Of a DNA stretch of 64,000 bases, positions 63,634-64,000 are shown one piece after another (position 1 is the stretch's first letter; every line of letters begins with the position of its first letter). Position numbers and translations under genes: made by a program. The stretch lies in contig RBKR01000016.1 in NCBI GenBank assembly GCA_004835665.1, positions 62,001 to 126,000 on the forward strand, written 5' to 3'. Origin of the DNA: Phoma sp. XZ068. Lineage: Eukaryota; Ascomycota; Dothideomycetes; Pleosporales; Didymellaceae. Below the pieces are notes generated by a model. The model was not told the origin of the DNA. It was given only the letters and a program-made list of their open reading frames with translations, and made no database searches.

Positions 63634-64000
63634 CTAGGAATCTACTCCAGCAGCCTTCGCGGCGTGACCCTTTATCAGATCCTGCTTCCTGGCTTCGCCA
63701 TCGACAATGTCAGGAAGCAGATCCTTCATACTCTTCTGCTGCGGCTTCCAACCTAATACCTCGCTGGCACGCTGGGCCTTGCATCGAGAGTTGCTACCCC
63801 ACAGATAGCTTCCCTTTGGCATCAGCTTATCCGCATCGTCAGCGGTGATGACGTCAACTTCGGCCGTATCTAGCAACTTTTTGTCGTGAGCGACCTTAGC
63901 GATGGCTCTCGCGATGTCACCCCAAACGAAGGTACCGGTCTCGGAAAAATAGTAACCTTCATCGTTCCAAGTTGCTTTGCCACCGTTAGGCTCCATGGCT
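63634..64000 (-). CDS. NAD(P)-dependent epimerase/dehydratase-like protein (3' part only)
   Basis: Only the last about 122 codons are in the window, and the frame is open to 64000. The visible part shows 'GYYFSETGTFVWGDIARAIAKVAHDKKLL', 'DADKLMPKGSYLWGSNSRCKAQRASEVLGWKPQQKSMKDLL' and 'VDGEARKQDL'. This is the C-terminal, substrate-domain end of fungal NmrA/epimerase-type short-chain reductases, where a 'R/QRAxELGWxP' motif is typical. The nucleotide-binding start lies beyond the edge. An ATG at 63996 is in frame but is surely internal. Confidence 0.75.
   Translation of the reverse strand, partial: AMEPNGGKATWNDEGYYFSETGTFVWGDIARAIAKVAHDKKLLDTAEVDVITADDADKLMPKGSYLWGSNSRCKAQRASEVLGWKPQQKSMKDLLPDIVDGEARKQDLIKGHAAKAAGVDS

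Overview
This window is nuclear DNA of a filamentous ascomycete. Genes carry short spliceosomal introns (about 44-124 nt, GT...CTAAC/CTGAC...AG). Several families seen here are typical of Pezizomycotina: HET-domain proteins, a PTH11/rhodopsin-like receptor, an iterative partially reducing PKS, S10 carboxypeptidase and DUF3176. The protein style suggests Dothideomycetes/Pleosporales, but that is an inference and no species is claimed. Coordinates below come from hand-built exon models; in every spliced model the reading frame was checked across the junctions.

Left, accessory part (1-14 kb): the 3' end of a gene with two winged-helix-like units; a convergent 6-methylsalicylic-acid/mellein-synthase-type PKS (KS-AT-TH-KR-ACP); 3.5 kb without a convincing gene but with a 20-bp triple tandem repeat and three ACCTAGGT palindromes; a secreted bacterial-type (Fe3+) solute-binding protein; and an S10 carboxypeptidase that looks GPI-anchored, divergent from an F-box-like gene.

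Core part (14-36 kb): CBF5 pseudouridine synthase, Sis1-type J-protein, TENA/THI-4-like protein, an orphan membrane protein with an Asn/Ile tract, a small conserved-looking protein, the spliceosomal cyclophilin CWC27 head-to-head with an ALE1-type MBOAT lysophospholipid acyltransferase, a PTH11-like receptor, centromeric histone H3 (CENP-A) head-to-head with a Derlin, and an S1/P1 nuclease with every zinc ligand in place.

Middle accessory part (37-49 kb): two HET-domain genes tail-to-tail, the first with a GC-AG intron; an aldo-keto reductase, a monocarboxylate-type MFS transporter and an SGNH esterase, all on the minus strand.

Right part (49-64 kb): UreF urease accessory protein, a Spo12-like cell-cycle peptide, the AP-2 mu subunit with a 7-nt last exon, two disordered proteins (one with a T5orf172/GIY-YIG domain), an intron-containing tRNA-Gly(GCC), a DUF3176 membrane protein, a copper amine oxidase, and the 3' end of an NAD(P)-dependent epimerase-like gene that runs off the window.

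Housekeeping genes for translation/ribosome modification, protein folding and ERAD, splicing, centromere identity and endocytosis alternate with accessory islands rich in secreted, self/non-self and secondary-metabolism functions. No CRISPR, rRNA, intact transposon or bacterial-type operon was seen.
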